From: Adiantum capillus-veneris
Lineage: Eukaryota > Streptophyta > Polypodiopsida > Polypodiales > Pteridaceae
Assembly (NCBI GenBank): GCA_014529385.2
Contig: CM043942.1
Location: forward strand, 24,013,991-24,077,990
Reading direction: 5' to 3'
DNA: 64,000 nucleotides
Shown: one piece after another, positions 47,264-60,334 of the stretch
How positions within the stretch are numbered: the first letter of the stretch is position 1
Layout: each line of letters starts with the position of its first letter
The notes under the pieces: generated by a model
The model's database searches: none
What the model was told of the DNA's origin: nothing
Seen by the model: only the letters and a program-made list of their open reading frames with translations
Translations under genes and position numbers: made by a program

Positions 47264-50200
47264 TGTACCGCATAATTTACATATCCTGCTCTCCGTTGGT
47301 ATCCCTATGAATTTGCCCGTCTCAATCTCCAAATGGTGCGAGGATGTGCGGATCTGACCTATAGCGCATCGCAAACTATGAGACAGATGAGTGTCCATGT
47401 AGCTCGGATGAATCACAAACCCATCTCCTGAGAGTTGGAGAAGATGCTCCTTGTAGAAAGCCATCTTCGTGCCCAACTCCTGCACTGGCTCTACCCATGT
47501 CCTCCTGGTGTCCACCTGTATAAGATCTTGACGAATAAGTCTAGTGATCTCCGTCCGTGTGACTGGTAGTGAAGGTGCATCCAGGGAATACTGAAAAGGA
47601 GGCAATCTATCTAGGCTGAAACCATGCCTCTGAAACCAAGAGGTCATCTGCGCATACCAACATGATGTGTCTCCCTGCGTCGCTAACTGTCTAGAAGACT
47701 CCAGAGCCAATCTGCCTCCACGTGTATCCCATAGGCTGTGCAAAAAGGACACTGATCTGGTAATAGCCTCAATCTCTATAGGAGGGGTTGCTAGCTCCGC
47801 TCGAGTAATCGCATGTGGTACGGAGGACTTGGCTCTAATCATCCGAGAGATCATAGATACCAAGGGCCTCTCCATGCTCCTCCACGTGTCATGATCCACA
47901 GATGGTCCCCACACCTGTACCCCATAAAGCATAGCTGAAGTAACCAAAGTATCAAAAAGCCATAGCTTTGTTCGTGGTTCCTGAAACTGAACTTGTGAAC
48001 ACATCCTCTCTAGCCCTCCCAGTGCTGCATATGCTCTAGACAGTCTAGTCTCTGCTGCTCTCCTCAGAGAAAACCTCGGTCCCAAGAATACCACCCCAAG
48101 ATATGTATATGCATCTGTGTATTCCACAGTGTCCTGACCATATACGAGTGTAGGTGCCGATCTCCTGACCCACTGCGGAGTAGTGTTAAACACCATAACC
48201 TTGGTTTTACCAAGGTTCACAGACAATCTACTATCCTCCGCAAAGCTGTGTAATGCATCCAACTGTCTCTGCATGCCCTCTGGTGACTTTGATATCAACA
48301 CAATATCATCAGCATATAGTAACAAAGGGATCCATGTCCCTGCTAGCTGAGCACCTCTGTTGCCTTCTCTGTCAATGTAGTCAGAAACCTCATCTACATA
48401 CATACCAAATAGTGTAGGGGACAGAGGACACCCCTGCTTCACACCAATAGTGGAATGCACAATGTCAGACATCCCCTCAGGAGTGCGTACGTGGCCAATC
48501 ACTGAGCCGTATAAAGCCATGATCCCCCAAATGATCTCTGTGGGCACTCTCAACTCCTGTAACCTGCGCATCAATCTGGCTCTTGGTACTGTGTCGAATG
48601 CTTTGCGGAGATCCACAAAGCAACAATACATCCGTCTCCCATGTGCCCTCCCTTAATAATGGCTTTGAGTGGAAGAATATGGTCCAAGGTGGAGAAACCC
48701 CTCCTGAATCCAGCCTGTCCTGCTGCTCGTATGCCCTCATTTTCTACCCATTTACTCAGTTGCTGCTCCAGGATGGACGCATACAACCGTGCTAATGTGT
48801 GCCCTACCATAATAGTACGGTAATTCCCTGGTACCTTGGGATCCCCTGCTTTAAAGAGAGGTACAATTGTAGATAAACTCCAAGACCTGGGCAGTCCCTC
48901 ACACATGACCCGGTTAAACAACCGCCCAAGAACCTCTGACAATAAATCGCTAGCATGTATCAAGTGCTCTGCCACCAAACCATCATGATCATATGCTCTC
49001 CTAGTCTTCATCCTGTCAATGGCCTTCTTCACCATCTCAGTGGTAAAGAAGGTACTGGTGTCTTGGCATGGCTCTGGGGGGTCTGGTAGAGGCGGTTGCC
49101 CTGGTATTGTATATAATGATGCTGCATACTGACCCCAAATTTCGGGAGAAGTAATCACTGGAGGGGGGGAGTGCTCATGGAAGAAACGCCAGGCCTCCCC
49201 TGAATCTCGACTCAAAAAGAGCTGATACAAATCACGTTCCAATTGGGCTAAAAAGGCCCGCTTCTTCCGTCGTACTAGACGCCGAAGAGCAATCCGAGAC
49301 TGTTTATATGTGATCACCCCAAGTACAAGCTTGCGCTGAATCTGAGCTCTCATCTCTCTGCACTCATCATCATACCAACTATTTTGAGGTATGCTCCCAG
49401 AACGTCTTCTCTGATCTGGTCGAGTATGTGGGTATGCCTCTGTTGCTGCCCCATGCAAGATCTTAGTCAATAGAGTAGTAATCTCCTCCACAGTATAAAC
49501 TGGCTCGGCTGCCCACATCTGTCTATAAATCTCCTCTACATACACCGAGTCAGTCTCTGGTGTAAAAGCATATCGTGTGTGTGCAATCCCTTGTGGTGTC
49601 TGAGAAGCACTGTACTGGAAGGAGACTGAAAAAGTCAAAAGAGCATGGTCCGCTACTATTCCAACAGGTCTAGATCCCACACTAAGATCCTGAATACTAG
49701 AAATGAAGCTCGGTGAAGTCATGACATAATCCACTGTACTAGCCCCATTTCTGTGCGGAAAGCATGTAAATCCCCCAGAAGAAGGAAACATCTCTATTCC
49801 ATTAAGTATGGCCAAACCATGCATAGCCGTCATCTCCATGAGATATCTCCCATACTCTGTATGCTCCCAATCTGTTGAGTGTCTGTCAAGCCCCATCTCC
49901 GAAATATCCACTTCTCTGAGTATCTCCTCTGAGGAAATCATAGAATACCGTTTGGGAGTTGGCCGTCCTGGCATTGAAGTCTCCCAGGAGAATGATATCT
50001 CCATCTCTAGAAAACTCCCATATGTCATCATCAAGTATAGAGAAAGGAGATTGTCCTCTGGGTGAGGCATAGACTGAAGTACTAGGGGGAAAGTAACATA
50101 TAGCAATATATAAGAATCTGCCCGTCTCAGCTCTTAGTCTCACCCACATGTATCTCGCCTGGTCATCTCTCCGAACTATCTGTAATAGCGGCTGCAATTC

Positions 50201-50303
50201 CTCCTTGCATAAGACAGCTACACCTCCTGAACCCCGGCTCCCATGCTGGGATCTAGCATCTGGTCTACAAGCTGTTTGCCATAAATAACCAGTCACACGT
50301 GGC

Positions 50304-50305
<2 letters not shown>
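47264..50305 (-). pseudogene. LINE-B4 ORF2: endonuclease and reverse transcriptase
   Basis: Three open parts of one protein. 50305-49886 begins within the endonuclease and holds LGDFNARTAN. After a frameshift near 49930, 50106-48571 carries STVDYVMTS and VADHALLTF (endonuclease C-terminus), PQNSWYDDECREMRAQ and the first RT blocks (YRTIMVGHTLARLY, GQAGFRRGFSTLDHI). A frameshift near 48650 leads to 48631-47264 with YCCFVDLRKAFDTVPRA, GVKQGCPLSPTLF, LLLYADDIVLISKS and RICKLCG, the first half of the zinc finger. It then runs into the E7 LTR. Confidence 0.9.

Positions 50306-50306
<1 letters not shown>

Positions 50307-50344
<38 letters not shown>
50307..50344. repeat. (GA)n at the 5' junction of LINE-B4
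   Basis: 38 bp of GA; on the right it meets non-repetitive sequence (TTAACTGACTTTCATACACAG). Confidence 0.95.
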
Positions 50345-50348
<4 letters not shown>

Positions 50349-50366
50349 ACTGACTTTCATACACAG

Positions 50367-50540
50367 GTGATACAATTGGAAAAGTTCATGGAGGACCTAA
50401 GGATCCTGTGCTCTGATGTTGAATGCATTTGCAAGCCGCCAGATGGTTACAGGGAGTTGATTAAAAGCCCTCGGGTGCTTGTAGATGGCCTTAGCGCTTC
50501 TCCTGACACACCTTGTGATGAAGAAGAACACACTCTCTGA
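50367..50540 (+). CDS. Candidate terminal exon of a host gene, unknown function
   Basis: An AG acceptor (TTTCATACACAG, 50355-50366) is followed by 57 sense codons in phase 0 and a TGA at 50538. The peptide begins VIQLEKFMEDLRILCSD and includes KPPDGYRELIKSPRVLVDG and an acidic end PDTPCDEEEHTL. Composition is unlike the transposons around it and it has no LINE, gypsy or copia motif. I do not recognise the family. Upstream exons would lie left of LINE-B4 or outside the window. It could also be chance. Confidence 0.4.
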   Translation: MIQLEKFMEDLRILCSDVECICKPPDGYRELIKSPRVLVDGLSASPDTPCDEEEHTL

Positions 50541-50704
50541 GATCTGCCGGTTCTTTTGTGTATATTACTGATTTGGGTAATCTTTTATGTATATTACTGA
50601 TTTGGGTATCTATTGCACTTTGGAATGCTATGAGAGAAAGAAGGAAAACTAAAAACTGCTTCAACTTGATGGTGGGCTACATATTACAATGCAATGGCAT
50701 GGTA

Positions 50705-50749
<45 letters not shown>

Positions 50750-52530
50750 TCTCTCTCCCTTGCTACATAAGGCTCTTCAGTTGTTGATAAAGTTTTGCTA
50801 AAACACTTGGTTATTGTAAAAAAGTTGCACATATATATCAATGTTTGCATGCATCTCCTTCAGAAATGAACACCTCTTAGTGTTGTAATCATGTTGCATG
50901 CACAGCTCACTTCTTCCTACAACTTAATAGCTAGATTAGTGCTCACATGTAGTGCATTGCATGGAACATCAAATGCATGCTTGAAGTGGAGAGCATCAGA
51001 TGCATAACCTAGAGCCACAACAAATTTGTCAAATAGTCGCATATGTATGCTATATGAATTCTAAAATCAAAAAGTAGTACTTCCATCAAGAAAACTCTAG
51101 AAACTTTCAGAAGTCACAAGAAGCACAGCATTGCAATGCTTCCCATTAAGGTCATAGCCTATTTGTAAGCTTCCAAATTCTCCTTGAAAATACGGATCCA
51201 TACCTTTATAGCTTTAGATGGGGCCCATCTCTCTATAATGATACTCTTAAAAATAGGTTGAGCTCTTCAAAACACTTGAAGACTTAGTATGAAAGCTGAT
51301 CGTTTCATCACAAGTTAATTGCCTACGAATTCAACAGTACACACCAAAAATTAAATTCGTGTTGTAATTCCCATTTTAGCTCTGGATTGTGTTCACCTTT
51401 TGGGTTGATGGTGTGACAACATTTTGCTCAGATAGTGATCTGTTGATTTTCTATAGTGCCTATAATTTATTGCGACTCCACTATACTAGTAACTACTTTA
51501 GAGTAAGAACAATAGCAATTGACATCCTCACTACAACAATAGGTTGTTGCTACTACATGTCTACAATTTGCTATGATTGCATCCTACAACCAAAAGCAAA
51601 AATTCATGTTGTTAGAGACCCTCTTAAGATAGGCTCGAAGCATGGCAAGATCACAAGAGAGTAGGGGCAAAGCCTCTTTAAATGTTTTTGCACAAAATAA
51701 ACATAGATAGGAAAGAGAAGATGACACCAGAGAACCATTTTCAACTTCCATAGCTTTAATAACAACTTAAAATGTTTCTTTTGTAGGTATATGAAGTAGG
51801 TTCACATAACCAATGAGATCTTTCTTCATATCTCCTTATCTCCTAAGGTTCTTGTATAATCTCTTGCCCAACCTTACTACACTAAAGTCTTGCTCTTTGA
51901 GTAGCGTCACAATCCTCCTTGAAATAGGGCTCTAGTCCAACCTCTACAACAGTTGACATAGAGGAAGGATTCTAGCTAGCATACTTCTTAGTTTCTAACT
52001 AGCATCCTTCCTATATGCTAACTAGCATACTTTATGTATATCAAGTAGTATCATTCCAAGATGCCAACTTCCTTCTTATTTGCCATTCAATATAATTCAT
52101 GTATGTTAACTATCTGCCTAGAGAGAGCAAAGCCAGGTAATATTATCCCATCAAAGTTTTTGCGTACGTGAAAGCAATAAACTTTGATCAAATGGTTAAA
52201 GAGATAAGGCATTACCGTGCGAGACTAATATGCTCTTTGATCATTGCAATCCTTGTGTTGACAATCTTGAGGCAATTGTAAACACTTTACAAAGTCAAGT
52301 ATAATAGAGGAGCAAAAAGGCTCATATCATGGGTTATGTAACCAATGCTCTTGGAAAAGACTATGGCTAATCCAAAATGGAAAGAAACAATGCAATTGAA
52401 GTATGATAGCATCATGAAAAGAACAACACTTGTGAGACGACTTAGAAGCAAAATACAAGGCTGATTGCTCATTCAAGAAGTATAAAGCAAGGTTAGACGA
52501 ACAAGGATTCTTACGGATGTGTATGTAGCT
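50541..52530. other. No gene recognised
   Basis: AT-rich sequence. A 29-bp tandem pair (TGTATATTACTGATTTGGGTA at about 50559 and 50588) and a (TG)n(AG)n microsatellite (50705-50748) are present. No transposon coding motifs seen to about 52530. Confidence 0.6.
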
Positions 52531-52539
52531 CATTCACTA

Positions 52540-53200
52540 GGGCTAGTTGCTCCATTCAAAAAAAAAAAGGTTTGTGGGTTGAGAAAGGCTTTCAATGGCC
52601 TAAAGTGAGCATCAATAGTATGGTACCACATGGTATGTAAGTTTTCCAAAATTTGGTTTTCAAAGGAGTCCTAATGATGAAACATTTGAATGCATCAAGG
52701 AAATGGTGGAAAGCATGTTATTGTAATCATATATCTAGGTGACTTGATCCTTACAAGTGATAAATAAGAAAGCATTGATCAAACTCAAAGAGTTTTGAGG
52801 ACGAAATTCAAGATGATCGAGTTGGAGCACTAACATTGGTTAGGAAGTGGAGTGTGACAAACTTCAAGTGGCATCTTCATGTATCTCAATAAAAGTATGC
52901 ACCAAAAGCAATTGGGACGATGAATTTTAAACCTGTGCGCACTCCAACACAGTCCAAACGGAGGTGAATGCTAGGCTTTCCATGAAAGACTAGTCTTTCT
53001 TAAGAGTACAAAAATCTTGTTTCAACAAGACTGATTTTCTTCTGTGAAATGTGACAAAGACATTTGTTTGGCTAAAGCCACAGTCAACAAGGTTTCTAAC
53101 AAATCTAGGGAATTGAATTAGAAGCCAAGTATGCGTGTTCTAAAGTATGAAGGAGGTATCTAGGATAGCCTATTCGGGGCGGAGATTTCCAATAAACATT
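52540..53200 (+). pseudogene. Degenerate copia reverse transcriptase/RNase H
   Basis: In shifting plus-strand frames: GLWVEKGFQWPK (GLKQAPRAW-like), VIIYLGDLILTSDK (YVDDLILTG-like, catalytic first Asp lost to Gly), FKWHLHVSQ and KYAPKAIG, then FKPVRTPTQ. A LEAKYACSKV stretch near 53115 may be the RNase H EAEY motif. Heavily decayed; limits approximate. Confidence 0.55.
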
Positions 53201-53609
53201 TAATTTTGTGAGTACTTAACAAATTGCATATAAAGATGGGCAGGTGGTGTTGTGATGAGTGGCCCATCCATGTAAGACTAAGGATAATCCAAGCTATTCT
53301 TGTTCCCTATATCATGTTTTATTTGCTATTTCTTGACTAAAAACAATGTCATCTGCAATAGTTTAATCTTTGCTTTTGAGTTTCTATTCGAGATCTAGGG
53401 GGGAACCTTGTGCATGTATTAGATGTGGCTTAATGGCTATGCCTAAATCTTGTGGGGAGCAGAATATACTCGAGCTATCAGCTTCAATGATACACTTTCT
53501 AGGGGAGGCACTTTGCTCATATGTTTTTGGTTGTAGTTTATAGCATCTCAAGTGAATAGCCCAATGTGATCCCAATATTTATTTTGTATTTAGGTATTTA
53601 TTTTACTTT

Positions 53610-54215
53610 TTCCAAACCTTTTTCCATGGGATTGGCAATAGGTTTGCAATCCTCAAGTCCAAACTTACATAGCAATGTCTCTATGTAACTTGTCTGACAC
53701 AAGGCAATACCACCACCACATTGTTAAACTGTATGCCCAAGTAATGATGCAACAACCCCAAATCTTTCATCTTGAAAGTAGCATTCAAACCAGCCTTAAA
53801 TTCAGCAATATGTGCCTCATTCAGACTAGTGATCAACAAATCATCCACGTATAGAACCACAATGAGAATTACATCGCCCTCATGCCACGCTTTACATACA
53901 ATGTGCTTTCTGTTGGATTGTTACAAAAGCCTCGTTTGACCAAATGAGTGTCAGCTTTCTCATACCAAGCACAAGGAGATTTCTTCAACCCATACAAAGC
54001 TTTCTTAAATTTGCACACTTTATCTTCCTGCCCTTTAATGAAAAAACCGCGAGGATGTGTGACATAAACTTCCTCAAATATGTCACCATTCAAGAAAGAA
54101 GTAACAGTCTATAATTGATGCACATCCCATCCAAAATGAGCTTCCAACGCACATAGAAAATGCACAGTAGTCATACAACAAGTAGGAGCAAAAGTCTCTT
54201 CATAATCTATGTGTG
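53610..54215 (-). pseudogene. Copia reverse transcriptase fragment
   Basis: Minus strand: DYEETFAPTCCMTTVHFLCAL near 54140-54210, then SFLNGDIFEEVYVTHPRGFF and CKFKKALYGLKKSPCAWYEK, then ILIVVLYVDDLLITS (YVDD intact) and FKMKDLGLLHHYLGI. Stops and a frameshift near 53868 disable it. It is a different copia lineage from E7 by sequence. No LTR identified. Confidence 0.8.
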
Positions 54216-54465
54216 CGTATCTTTCGCACGTGTGGAGCTAGGGACTTGCCGAGCACCATCATGTGCAAGCCACGGATATCTGCAAGCACACAACCAAGCT
54301 AACCTAGCAAACTCAAAGAGAGTAAGGGTGAGTCACTCACCGCTCTATGCTCGCCGCCGTGAAGGATTGCTCTCCGCAAAGAAGAGGGAGTTGTCGCCGC
54401 CGCGCTCAACTGCCTCACGACTGTTGGTGCCGCCTCAATGCACAATCACTCACTCTCGCTCTCTC

Positions 54466-54701
<236 letters not shown>

Positions 54702-54704
<3 letters not shown>

Positions 54705-56940
54705 AGCACACAATGGAGAAGGAGATGGAGGTAGGGCAAGAGCACTCTTCTTTAGCATGCACCCTTCAAAATCAGGGATTTAGGTCATAATGGCCCTTTT
54801 ATATGGGTTTGGCCCATACACACATGGAAGCCCACACTGGCCGATCAAAGTGAAAATAGTGTCAAATGAGAAATGTGGTGCGCCTCTCATCGGCGATCAC
54901 CCAAGCACCTATCCAAGCACCTATAGGACCGACAAGCGCGACCCATGACTCAAAACAATGTGATAAGGCATCCATCATTGGTTGACATGCCCCCCCTTCC
55001 TGATGTAGATTCTGTCCTCGCAAGCTAGTGAGGTGAAGCCCGTTTGTTGAGGTGGTGGAGCATATGGGATAGAATTTTTGCAAAGCAAAGTCACCATGAG
55101 AGTATGCAAGGTGAACATATGGTATTCTGTTCAAAAATTAAGCGTGCAAGCACAAGCAAGCAATGACAAGATAGAGATAACATGAAATTATGAAAGCTAC
55201 ATTTGCCAAGTAGGTATCATAAAATAAGCATCATTTAGTGAACCCACATAAATGATGAGCTAGAGTGCTATCATTATTAGCTTATCTCGCAGTCAATAGC
55301 TACACAAAAGGTTAAAGTTTGATCTTGACCTACCTATCAACTTTACAAAATCACGTATTTAGAGTGGTTACCTTATTTGTTTTTATTGGTATTCGAGGAC
55401 TAGTAATCTGTGCATTTTACGGATGTGAGTGATGAGCGTAATGCAATTCTCAGGCATTCAAATGATTTTGGCAATTGAGTATAGGATTTTGGTTTACATT
55501 CAAAGTTTAGGCCATGGGTTTTTGCTCTCTTGATTTTGGCATTGTTAATTTGATTTCATTAATTAGAGAGCGTCCATTCCAAGATTTGGCACTTGATAGT
55601 CATCGGTCTACCTGGAGTGTGTTATTCATGCACATGAAGTGAAGTGATGAGCCCTTGAATTCGGTAGTTACTTGAATTCTTTAGCATTAAGCTAGGCCCA
55701 TTTTGCCTTTAGACGATAGCCAAAGTCTACCGCTAAACATCCCTAAGGTTTCTACCATTAATAAAAAATTTCATGCACAATTGGTCAAAGATCAAAAGTT
55801 AACCTAAAGTCATGCCATTTTATTAAAGGAAAAACCAATAACGTTAGACTCTAAACAAATTAATTTTGTTCAAGTTACTAAAAGATTCCCATTTTATACA
55901 ATCTTTGTGGAAAATATTTCACAATCTATGATCATGCCATACTAGCAGCATATACACATAAAACAAATGGTAATGAAAATAGGAAAGCAATCATGGAAGA
56001 ATTACACCTGCTCCTGTATGGAGTAGCTCATATCATTGAAGAAGATGTCCTCAGCCAAGTGGATGGAGATCCATATAAGTTCTATCAATGCTCCTATACA
56101 ACAATATCAAGCAACAAGGCACTATCCCTCAAGGAGGCATGTTAGTGTGAAAATACCAAAAATTCAAGGAAAACAAGCTGAGACCCCTAACCTACCTATT
56201 TGTCACCACTTATGGAATCAAGGGAAGAGGATATTATATAGACCGGGTGGCATCCCTAAGGCTAGGCCTCTATCCTCATCATCTAAGATAAACAAAATCA
56301 TTTTTAGTGAGACCATAGTCTTCCTCAATCTCTATTATTGATTCTTCATCATCTTCTTGTGCACATATCTTAATCAAGAACCTCACTATGCATGGACACT
56401 CATCTTGTGCAAAGGAATAGGCATGTGCCATTGGAGAACCATTTGCTACTGGGTAGGGATCACTAGTAGTTTATAGACATATCAACCATTCTAACTCAAG
56501 TCTCTCTACCAAATTTTTTCTCACACTCAAGTCTCTCTACCAAATCCCATTCACAAGAAAGTACAGGGTAGCATATGTGAAACACTTGAGAAAAATAAAA
56601 AAGGTACCTTTCATAAAAAATAGAAGCGCACATCTCTGGTGAACTAGCCATCTCTAGGAACACAGATAGATTTGGTTAGGTCTCTAAAACATAAGGGTTG
56701 TTTCCTTGTGCTGCTTGATGTGACATGGTGAACTTGGGCTATGTGTTGGATCCGGTAGGGTGCACTCTTGTTGCTAGTCGCTCTTGCTCTTTTATTGTAT
56801 TTGTTAGTATAAGTATAAGGCTATGTATATACAGTCTCTCAAATGGAGAGTTGAGATGTAAAGGAAGGAAAATTAAGAGGATAGGAATCCGAAATAATAA
56901 CACGAGTGAGGACTCCCCCCTTCCTCGGGTAGATCATACT
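54702..56940. other. No gene recognised
   Basis: AT-rich, no convincing coding or transposon motifs. A 101-codon plus-strand frame at 56036-56341 has no recognisable domain and is probably incidental. Confidence 0.55.
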
Positions 56941-57600
56941 CTTTGAAAAGTTGCCGTCATCCTTTGAAACCAATTGTTCCAGTTTGTGATGGGAGGTGAC
57001 TTAGGCCAATAGGTTCTTGCTACCCCAAGTGCCACATCGAGGCTCTCCCATGAACGTGCCTGAAATGTTTCAATAGTTGATGGTTCTATAGGTGCTGTTG
57101 TGGAGTTTTCCATGTTTTCCCGACGATTCTCAATGGTATGGGGAGGATGTGTAGGAGCTTCTTCAGAAAGGTATGAATTAGATGAGGAACTAGAAGCTTC
57201 CTGGGACTCTTCCCTTCCTAAGCTGAATGGAATAGATTGAAATTGCTTTGGTTTCCAAAGTAACTCTGGAACAAGGATAGAGTATTCTGGAATCTTCCCC
57301 TTGCCATAGTCCTCAACTGAGATTGGCGTTGAAGAAGCAAATTTTCATGGTGTGGCGGGTGAGATAGAGGAAGATACCTTATGTTTAGGGACCCAAATTT
57401 GATCATTCCCATCATAGTAGCCTTGGGCATCTAACATGGTTTTAGGAATTCAACGTGATGTGGTCTTGACTTTCTTAGAGAGCGCTGTTGATTTTCTACA
57501 AGAATGTTTTCTTGCATTAGGTGGAAGAGTTGAAGGAGTTGGAAGTGAGGCCTTTAGGACCCATTGATATGTACTCTTAGGCAACTCAAGTTGAGTCCTT
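56941..57600 (-). pseudogene. E8 downstream coding-like region, function unknown
   Basis: One minus-strand frame from about 57600 to the TGA at 56941 has only two internal stops (about 57450 and 57353). It includes LELPKSTYQWVLKASLPTP, MLDAQGYYDGNDQIWVPKHK, IPEYSILVPELLWKPKQF, a Ser run, and WESLDVALGVARTYWPKSP. I recognise no domain. It follows the protease-like segment on the same strand. Confidence 0.4.
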
Positions 57601-57767
57601 GTAGTATCACTGCTTGCTGCAACTATGGGAATTCATATGTTAGGTTCATGGGCAGCCAATGAGGATGACTTAACAGCTTTGGTTTGTGAATGTTGGTTAT
57701 CTTGCAATTTTACCAGAGTCGACAACGTAGGTGACCTTCCTTGAATGGTAGGGAGAAGAGACGATTT

Positions 57768-58070
57768 TTACGTTGTGGCACTCCCAGTCCCCCAGTCAAT
57801 AGTGCATTTGGCTTCCAACATCCACTTGCGTCGTAGGTTTATGTTGCCTTCCTTAGTTCTAGCAGGCATGACCAAAAAGCTTTGGCCTACGCTCCCATTT
57901 TCATAGGCAATAGGTGTTTGAAGGACTCCAAAAACAATGATATTCTTCTTATTAATGCCCTTGACTTGCACGGTACCCTGAGATAGGGGTGGTTTTCCTA
58001 ATTGGTTCCATACTCCATATGACAACAAATTATGTTGAGCACCTGTATCTAACAAGGCATTATACAACAC
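57768..58070 (-). pseudogene. Retropepsin-like domain downstream of E8 integrase
   Basis: NALLDTGAQHNLLSYGVWNQLG is a D-T-G-A aspartic-protease active-site block with the following hydrophobic-hydrophobic-Ser pattern; VKGINKKNIIVFGVLQTPIAYENG fits the next strands. It lies 3' of the integrase C-terminus, whereas in gypsy elements protease precedes reverse transcriptase. No gag zinc knuckle lies between, so it is not simply the start of another element in the usual order. Confidence 0.6.
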
Positions 58071-58282
58071 TTTCCCATATGGGTTTTTTTAGCTCAATCA
58101 AGTATTGTAGAGGTGGCTCAGATTCTAATGAATTGTCATCGGTCTCCTCAGAAAATGCTTGCGATTCCCAAATCAGCCTCTCATTGGCATCTAAGACGTT
58201 GTTGCCGTTCTCAAGCCTTAGTTTGGGCTTGTTTCTTCTTAAGCTCTGCTTGTTTCTTGGCTTCCTTCTTTTGATGGATGGC

Positions 58283-59115
58283 TTAAAATTCTTCTTGGCT
58301 TAAAGGATTATAGTACCTTTTGAATTTACTCCCATTAATGAATCCCACAGTTTCAACTCCATCTAGAGTCTCCACACGAATGGTACCTTGCGGGGTAATT
58401 TCATACACTCGATACGGTCCCTTACCAGCGTATTTCAATTTCTTCTTTTTGTTATGTACACCATATATAAGAACTTTGTCTTCCACTTTTATATCTTTGT
58501 CTTTTAAATGGCGATCAAACCATTTTTTCCTTCTATCTTTGTCCACTAGGGCATTGTACACAACCAATTGCCTTTCTTCCTCTAGATGCTCAAGAATATA
58601 CAATCGCTCAACCAAAGGATTACCGTCCCAACCTTCTTGACTAGCCACATGAAGACTAGGGATGAAAAATTCCTAGGGCATCACTGCTTCTTAGCCATAC
58701 ACCATTTTAAATGGTGTACAATTGATGGCTACTTTATATGCAGTTTGATAGGCCCATAAAGGTGACGTAAGCTTTAGGTCCGAGTTAGTGCGATGTGCCT
58801 CAATAGTGTTGGTCAAAACAAAATGAGAGTTTTGTTTGTACTCTCAGCTTGGCTATTTTCTTGGGGGTAATAAGGTGTAGACTTGTGGTGGGATATCATG
58901 AAGTTTATTGTGAGCTTTTTGATCACATCATTTATGAAATGAGTGCCATTATCACTTACAAGCTCAAAGGGGCACCCAAAGCATGTAATAATGTTCTCAA
59001 CGAGGAACTTAGCTATTGTCTTTGTGTCAGCCTTGCGTGTAGCCCTAGCTTCAACCCATTTGTTTACATAATTCATGGCCACTATAATATTAGCTATGGA
59101 GCCTGATTTACCCCT
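58283..59115 (-). pseudogene. E8 integrase core and C-terminal domain
   Basis: VAMNYVNKWVEA (first Asp replaced by Asn), FELVSDNGTHF, then STPYYPQENSQAESTNK (catalytic Glu) occupy 59115-58813. After a frame break with stops near 58660-58800, 58648-58283 has WFDRHLKDKDIKVEDKVLIY and KYAGKGPYRVYEITPQGTIRV, the gypsy integrase C-terminal fold, ending GSKFKRYY. Confidence 0.85.
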
Positions 59116-59119
59116 TGTA

Positions 59120-59707
59120 ATTTTTTGTATTAAAAATGCACATTTTTAAGGCCCCGTTATGAGGAGAAGCCATCGTGCGTGAAGAAAAAACACTTGCCAA
59201 AAAACCAACAATTCCACAGGCATTCGCCAGAATATTCCTTTTTGCCGGAATATTATGGCAAGACGACGACCGAAAAGTGGTCGGAAAATGGCCGATCGGT
59301 TGGCCGGTGGGCCCGTAGTCAATGGCCGGTGACCGATTTCAAAAGGCAGACTTGTCTTCTCAAGGGCGGCCACACATGGGCGGATTGGAGAGTCCAGTTT
59401 GGACTTGTCTCTTTTGTGACGTGCCATAGCTACTATACTTAGATTAATTTATTAGTATCTTTTATTCTTTATAGGTATCCAAGAGTGCACTAAGGCAATT
59501 AAGTGCACCCTCAAAAATTATGATCATTTTCTCTATGTATTTTCTTAATTTTATGGCTATCTTTAACATAATATCTACCTTATAGACTCATATGCATGAA
59601 GTAGGCTCATCGATATCTACCATAAATACATATAGCTAAGGTCTGGTCTGGTCTATCTATCATAATGGTATCAATTTTAACTAAATCATCCTTACGATTT
59701 TACTACT

Positions 59708-59741
<34 letters not shown>

Positions 59742-60278
59742 CATAATTTTGTTCAATATAATAAAGAACTAGGAATCTATGCATATCCTAATTATCTATA
59801 GTTATTCTAATATAGAACTATCAGATCTAAATTATTCCTATTTTTTCTAATCATATTTTTTATATTGAAGCCTAATTGAAATGGTCAAAATAAATAATAA
59901 ATAAGCTTTAAATTATTTTCAAAATATTCATTAGACTTAAAAAGAGTTCAATTAGGTTATATCATGCATAAAATTCTAAGCATGATTAGCATGTAGTCAC
60001 TCTTGTTTAGGTAGACAAGGGCGGCTACACACGACTCCGTCTCATGAGAGAGGGCAGTCCTTTTGGCCTATAAAAGGAGGCCTTTTCTACACACATTTTG
60101 TATTGTAAAAGTTGATGCAACAAGGTGGGTGTGAGGTGGTGAGAGTGAAGCAACGTGAGAGCTCTATTAAGGGTATAATCCCTTTGTAACTTACTTCTTG
60201 TTTGAAGTATTAAAGCCATTGAATGGCTGCTTTCCTGTGGATGTAGCCCACATTGGGTGAACCATGTATATCATGTCT

Positions 60279-60334
<56 letters not shown>

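Larger units (their letters stand above)
35857..50345 (-). mobile_element. LINE-B4, interrupted by copia element E7
   Basis: 3' end at 35857-35914 with (GA)n, GATATGATATGATAT and the shared tail; C-terminal coding to 36533. E7 then occupies 36534-47263, and LINE coding resumes to 50305, where it meets a (GA)n tract (50307-50344). Both ends of the LINE thus lie at GA tracts and the outer flanks are not LINE sequence, so the original target was a (GA)n in unique DNA. The copy is 5'-truncated in the endonuclease. Confidence 0.85.

Noticed and set aside
56036-56341. 101-codon plus-strand frame as a gene
   Set aside because: No recognisable domain, no supporting context, AT-rich neighbourhood.
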